In this document: piece by piece, positions 58,238 through 64,000 of the stretch
Numbering within the stretch: position 1 is the first letter of the stretch
How the letters are laid out: every line of letters begins with the position of its first letter
From: Styela clava
Taxonomy: Eukaryota > Chordata > Ascidiacea > Stolidobranchia > Styelidae
Length of the DNA: 64,000 nucleotides
Assembly (NCBI RefSeq): GCF_964204865.1
Contig: NC_135259.1
Span: 8,752,974 to 8,816,973 of the forward strand
Direction of reading: 5' to 3'
Program-made: the position numbers and the translations under genes
Notes under the pieces: model-generated
The model's database searches: none
The model's input: the letters and a program-made list of their open reading frames with translations, nothing else
Told to the model about the DNA's origin: nothing

Positions 58238-61200
58238 ATGGCGGAAAAACCAATGCTAGGGGGTTGTTGTGTGTGTTTGGATGAAAGAGGTTGGGCTGAA
58301 AATCCACTAGTTTACTGTGATGGACAATCATGCAATGTGGCGGTTCATCAAGGTAAATGCATTTGATAATTTATTCGATTTTTGATATAAAAATAATTAA
58401 ATTTCATGTTGTATGCTGGCAACTTATGTACTGCTGGGAATGTCTAGAATAAATTGGGAGTCGATAAATGTCCATATGGGTGTGTATAATAGAAATCTGC
58501 TTTGATTATACAGTAATAAATTTTGATATTTTGTTTCAGCTTGCTATGGCATTGTCAAGGTACCATCAGGGCCTTGGTTTTGCAGAAAATGTGAATCTCA
58601 GGAAAGAGCTGCTAAAGTGGTAAGATGTTGTCTGCATTGTACCTTTGTGTAATTTCAGAATTTCCCATGTCATTGATTTACCCACTTTTGAATTTCACTT
58701 CATTCACTACTTTTCTTGTAAAACTTGACATAAACTGATTTCACCAGACTACATGACAAGTCACTGTCAAATTTTATCAATATAACATAATATTCTTATT
58801 TGACAGAAATGCGAGCTGTGCCCACATCGTGATGGTGCATTGAAGAGAACAGATAATGCAGGTACATATCCATTTAGTATAAATTTTGTTTGATGAAAAC
58901 TTAAGTTTTCATGCTTTTATTTCATCATTCCCATGCTAGAATTTATTTCTTATTATTATGCAATAAATTGGCAGTGATTATGTCTTTTGAAGTGTCATGT
59001 TCTATGTTTTGGTACATTCTATAAAGGAATAAATAGTTCTTTTGTGAATTAAACTTCTAGCATAGCAAGTGTGGTTGTTTTTTGTTAAACCCTAATGCTT
59101 TTATTCCAATTATATTGTCAAACAACATTCACAACCAATATTAAACTCAGTTAGGCTATTCAACAGATATTATCCCATTGTGTTTCCCAATATATAGTGT
59201 CGGAAATGACAGTGACACAATCATACTTTTTTCACAGGGTGGGCTCATGTTGTTTGTGCATTATATATACCTGAAGTTACATTTGGAAGTGTGAGCTCGA
59301 TGGAACCTATCATACTTCTGAAAGTACCACCAGACAGATACAATAAGGTTTGAATTCGAACATTTGCAGATTTTAAAAAATCTGCTCATAACTAGAGTGG
59401 TATGTTTCAATAAAACATACACTACATATTTGGTCACTTTTTTTTTTCTTAAAAATATTTATTGAAGTGGTCGGCAACCTACGGCTCGTGGGCCGGATCC
59501 GGCTCGCGACGCTTCACTAAATTATAGTAACAAAACATCCGTTTTGACGAATATATTCTTTAGACTAAATTATATTATAACCTAACAATTATTCTATTCG
59601 AGTGATGTATCTGTCACTGCTTGGTTTTTATTATAAAAAGTACCATCCGTTCGGTTTTTCAACTTTCTAAAAATATGTGCGGCCCGCATATGACTTGCAA
59701 CCTTAATTTTGGCCCGCGAGCGACAAAAGGTTGCTGACCCCTGGCTTAGGTGTTTCGTTAACTTTTTGCACTCACTAACATGCATCTGCAATGTAGATTT
59801 GGTCGCGACTCCGGTCACACCCTTTAAGTTTGTTGTTTCCTTTTGTTGTAATGTTCTTTTTTCTCATGATATGTTTATATTGTTATGACAAATAAAGGAT
59901 TATTGACTGATTGATGTGAGAAGCCAAAGATTTTAGCCTACATCACCTTTGTATAGAGCAGTGGCCCTGTATTGTCATATGATTTTGTCTTACCAGTTTT
60001 CTATTATTTAAATATACACAAACCTGGGGTAATATTCATACAAGTCTGTTGGAGATAACTTTGTAGGAGAGATTCAGGAATTGGGACTGATAAATTATGT
60101 TCTTGTTTCAGACGTGCTATTTATGTGAAGAAGAAAGCCGATCAAGTAAAGCATCCACAGGAGCTTGTATGACTTGTGCAAAGCAAGGATGTAAAGCTTC
60201 ATTTCATGTTACTTGGTATGTTTTATTGGAATAACTTTCCAGTCTTCAGCATAAATTATTACTTACTGTGTATACTCGCATATAAGCCGAGTTTAAAACT
60301 AAAAAATGGTGCCAAACTAAGGGGCTTATAAGCGCATAAGTCTGATTACACTAAGAATTCGGCTTATATTCGCATAACTCTGATCGTACTCAAACGAAAT
60401 GACAATATGCTAACTTAATTCGAACAGCTACAACTTGAACAAAGTTCTCAGGATAAGAGTGTATGATTCTCCTCCGCCAATTTTTTTTTATTTGATAGAT
60501 TATACATATTATTGTGAACATTTGTTATTTGAACCTTTTCATTTTTTGTTTTTTGTGTTTTAACAGTGCTCAGATGTCTGGTCTCTTATGTGAAGAAGCA
60601 AGTGGAGGTAATCAAACAAAATATTGTGGATATTGTAAATCGCATTTAACAAAGGGAAAGAAAATGTCATCATCATATAAGAGTCTCTCTTGTGCCAAGG
60701 TATAATTTATGATTTGCATGAATGTATCTTGATGAGATTTCCACACCCACACTATGAATGTTGTACAATGCGCTTTCTAGCTTCGTTTGAGCTGGAGCTA
60801 CTAGAAATTTAGAGGCGCCAGGTCCTTAACTATATAAGTATTTTTTTTATCATAATTTTCTAATACTTCATATAAATATTGAAATCTATCCATTTCAGCT
60901 TTGCCCTGGCATGGAAAAAATCTTAGTATTTGACATTGTCTACTTAATTTTTTTCACTTTAATGGCGAAAACCGTATATATTTCACTAGATGGATAGACA
61001 ATGATTTATATTCCGAATATATCAAAAAATGTAAAATTACAATAAATGGAAAAGAAGAATTATAGAATATAATCGGGAGGGGATGGGCAAGACTGCAAGG
61101 TCAACTATGTCGACCGACCCCTAAGACCACTATTTCGACCACTATTTCGAATACATTCTGAGAAAATATATTTGAATATAGAATTTTGTATACATTCTAA

Positions 61201-63510
61201 ATTGGGGGCAAGTTCATGTGAAAAATTTCATAAATAATTATATCTTCATGTTGATCACATCTAAAATGGCACAAAGATTAAGGTCATTAGTTACTAGTTG
61301 AGATATTGTATGTTTTGATTTGCTTGTCTGATGGCTCAAAATTTTTAATTTGTAAATACAAATATTCTAGATTATTGCTAGATTCAAAAATTCATCGAAT
61401 ATAATGAAATTTGAATGTATTCGATTCGTTTCAGAAATCCCTGTGCTGTATGCGAGATAGTGAATTTGGTGTTTTATATGGATTGATCAATCAGGGTTTG
61501 GAGTCGAGATCTAATATAAAGTCCTTCATATTTGACTTATTTTTAGGTTTACAAACTTCCAACAACATCATCATCAGATGAGCTTGGTTCTCCAGAAAGA
61601 TCAATTCCTTTGTTACCGAAGTAAGTTTGAACTTGAATTGTTGTCATGGACATTATTTCTATGCCATATCAAGTAAGAATTCAATTTTATGTTATAGTAA
61701 TCTTGCCCATGTCAGCATTGTGATATTTTTCCATTGCCATGCATCATTTTTGTATTTTGCATCTTGTTATGAATAGTCATAGTTTCAATGTTGCATAAAT
61801 TCCATAGTCAAATGAATGTCACTTATGCACTGTAGTAGGTGATGTTTTCTTTAGATTTTGCTATTTATGTGTTCTATCATAGCACAATGAAACCTGGAGA
61901 TATCAGATACACAAAAGCCGGAAAGAAGAGAAGCAAAAGTTTGGAAGAAAGTTTAGCTACAGATGAAATTGAAAACAAGGTATATTAATGTACCTAAGTC
62001 TTATTATATATATCATACATATTGGCAATATTATATGCATGCATGTCCACTTTTTGATGTACATTCCCATTAGCAATATGAAATATCCAAATTTTAAGCA
62101 TTGGCTGCAGATAGTAGACTGTCTTCCTCAAGTAACCATTCAAAGTATTTCAGGTATCATCCTCCGTTGACTCATCAGAAGAGGTTTCAGAAGGTGAAAT
62201 TTTGAATTTAAAAATTTAATTTTTTTTTTAAAACTATTTTTTCTCATGTATATATACAATTATATGGTCTTTCTTCATTTTTCTTCACATGTATGACTGT
62301 ACCACGGGGTTTAAATTATCGATGCTATACTATTATTACAATAAATTCAATATCTTTTCGCTGAGTCAGTGGCACAACCCAAAGCATCCAGGATATTTTT
62401 TGAGGGAACAGTAAGCAACTTTTAGGATACCGGTAACTAGGAATGTTACATTCCTTCAATTATCATCATTCATTGATAATTCATTCGATATTGCCTTTCA
62501 GGAAATTCAAGTCAAGAGCCGGTAACAAATTCACCACAATCACCACCTCCGTCTTCTAAAGATCCATTAACAATAGCAAATCTTCAATCATCTCCTGTAC
62601 CTGTTGTATCTGTTGAACAATTAGTCATAAAATCTAGTGTTCAATCTCTTAATACAGCAGATCCTGAATCTGTACCTAACAATACTATCACAAGTACCAA
62701 TGTTAATGAAAATTCTGATGAAAAGATGGATACCAGTACTTATGAAGCAAGTGAACATTCAAATGTACTCGCTTCTACAATAACAGAAACTCCATCGCAG
62801 ATTCCAACAGAAAATATGAAAATTTCATCTTCTACTTTAACCTTATCCTCACTTGCTGAAGCAGCATCTGCAATATCACAGTCATCAGCTGCAGAAGCAG
62901 AAGAAGTAGGTCAAAGTTCAGCGAAAGGAGGTATGATTTTACTCGTAATGATAATTGACTGTTCTTATAATCATTTGTTAACTGCAGTTGTATATATTTT
63001 CAGAAATAAACAAAAAGAAAATGAAATCTACAAATAAAGATACAGCTGGAAAAAAGAAACAAAAGGAAAAGAAAGCAAGTAAGTTTGTATACTATTATGT
63101 TGCAGCTTTTGAGGTGGTCAGTTTTCCCTATTTTAATAGCGTTGCTTGTTGCATCATGTGACTTGCTGAATGTATTTTTCTAACAATGCACTCGCATGCA
63201 AGATGAGAGACCACAATTACAGTATGCCTCCTGATAGTATAAAATTTCGGAATCAGATTTTTGAAAAAAATAGATCAAATAGATGATTTTGTAATGTATA
63301 TTTCAGATCTGTTCAAGTTTTACGTCTACCTTGATGATTGGTCGTTTCTATGCTTGCTTGAAAAACCGATATGCAATAACAAATTGAATGTCTGTTACAA
63401 GTATGATTGCCATTTGCCACTAACAAAATTTTTAATTTCTAGAAATAAAAAAGACTTCAGATTCATCGAAGAAAGGGGAATCCGCAAGTAAAAGTAAAAA
63501 GAAAACAAAG
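58238..63510 (+). CDS. MLLT10: AF10/AF17-like chromatin reader (MLLT10/MLLT6 homologue), 5' part
   Basis: Twelve coding exons keep frame for 460 residues: 58238-58352, 58540-58619, 58807-58861, 59238-59347, 60112-60215, 60567-60699, 61547-61620, 61883-61979, 62154-62193, 62502-62930, 63004-63078, 63443-63510. The N-terminus is the family signature: a first PHD finger (CCVCLDERGWAENPLVYCDG...WFCRKCE), a zinc knuckle (KCELCPHRDGALKRTD) and an extended PHD finger (GWAHVVCALYIPEV to YCGYC), about residues 8-185. In AF10 this PZP module binds unmodified histone H3 around Lys27, and the later coiled coil recruits DOT1L for H3K79 methylation. The Ser/Thr-rich exon 10 and Lys-rich exons 11-12 match the family's variable middle. 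The coiled coil lies beyond the window. The start fits because no upstream in-frame exon is needed. One vertebrate-type ancestor gave MLLT10 and MLLT6, so the symbol is approximate. Confidence 0.92.
59460..59745. mobile_element. Miniature hAT-like element in AF10 intron 4
   Basis: GTGGTCGGCAACCTACGG at the left pairs with AGGTTGCTGACCCCTGG at the right, with GGGCCGG / GGCCCGCGAGC motifs inside. The first two bases of the left end look mutated and no 8-bp duplication is clear. Confidence 0.6.
60270..60400. mobile_element. Possible miniature element in AF10 intron 5
   Basis: TATACTCGCATATAAGCCGA opens a short GC-poor segment containing GGCTTATAAGCGCATAAG and a second, inverted-like CGGCTTATATTCGCATAA. 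This resembles miniature elements found in many invertebrates, but the ends are not defined. Confidence 0.35.
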
Positions 63511-64000
63511 GTTTGTATTTGAATTCATATTTTTCATTAAATGTTCTTATCATAGATTACAAATGTTTATTCTGGCTTAGAATGCACAAAAATATTACCT
63601 TATAATTATTAAACTATCTTCACGGCATCTACACAATTTTTTTTTTGTAAATTATCACAATCTTAACAAGGGTTCATTAATACTAGACTGCGTAGAAGAC
63701 ATGGATAGCCTCCCTTTTTAAAAATATAGCTTTAAATTTTAATTATACCAGTGATCCTCAAACAATGGGGTGCCACCCACAAGTGGGGCATAAACAATTT
63801 TTGAGAGGGCGTGAAGCTAATTAAAAATAAAAATATTCGTTCGATTTGATCTTGCTTGCCTTATTTGGATATTTTCACTGTGTTTATTGAATAAAACATA
63901 CTTTTGCCTTACTATCTGTTATTTGTAGCATATAATTAGCTAGTTATTTTTGTGGTTGAGGTGAGGTGAATTGACCATCTTGACATTCAGTATGTGAAGG
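63511..64000. other. AF10 intron 12, partial, with the start of a hAT-like element
   Basis: After the GTTTGT donor at 63511 no further exon is recognised. From about 63752 CAGTGATCCTCAAACAATGG with GGGGTGCCACCCAC looks like the left end of another hAT-like element, cut off by the window edge. Confidence 0.4.

Noticed and set aside
61020..61440. Possible exon in AF10 intron 6
   Set aside because: No open frame with consistent splice sites; adjoining exons 6 and 7 already join in phase.

Overview
This window is nuclear DNA of an animal. It is AT-rich, its conserved genes carry many short GT-AG introns, and it is full of DNA transposons and interspersed repeats. The two conserved single-copy genes (CPSF1 and an AF10/AF17 homologue) read much like vertebrate proteins, so a marine invertebrate deuterostome is likely. 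An ascidian tunicate is my best guess, but that is inference and no single sequence here proves it.

Layout. (1) 1-27.6 kb: an array of intronless class I SAM-dependent methyltransferase genes, all on the + strand. Two copies are intact (9574-10428 and 21018-21872, 284 aa each). At least six others are broken or fragmentary (289, 2651, 5740, 8306, about 16193 and 26709). Copies share 5' and 3' flanking sequence, so whole segments were duplicated rather than only the coding parts. Transposons then landed in the duplicated units; several have exact or near-exact 8-bp target-site duplications, and two have a paralogous empty site in the window. A decayed Ty3/gypsy retrotransposon (16231-20960) lies directly upstream of the second intact gene. 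(2) 27.6-33.3 kb: transposon-rich DNA with no host gene. It holds a hAT element with a remnant of transposase, two further hAT-like elements, dispersed repeats and an exact 168-bp direct repeat. (3) 33347-52699, minus strand: a complete CPSF1 (CPSF160) gene. I could place 35 coding exons that keep frame throughout (4368 nt, 1455 aa). (4) 53769-57647: a 3.9-kb element with inverted repeats of about 0.93 kb, a 10-bp target duplication, and a PHD-finger plus OTU-protease gene inside. It resembles a Mutator-like (MULE) transposon. (5) 58238-63510, + strand: the first 12 coding exons (460 aa) of an AF10/AF17 (MLLT10/MLLT6) homologue, continuing beyond the window.

Function. CPSF1 is the scaffold of the polyadenylation-signal recognition module. 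AF10/AF17 is a chromatin reader that works with DOT1L. They are divergently arranged, and the MULE-like element sits in the interval between their start codons. The methyltransferase array looks like a lineage-specific gene family under birth-and-death turnover; its substrate cannot be read from sequence.

The most unusual object is the PHD-OTU element at 53.8-57.6 kb. A second loose end is a clean but unidentified minus-strand coding exon at 58031-58183.
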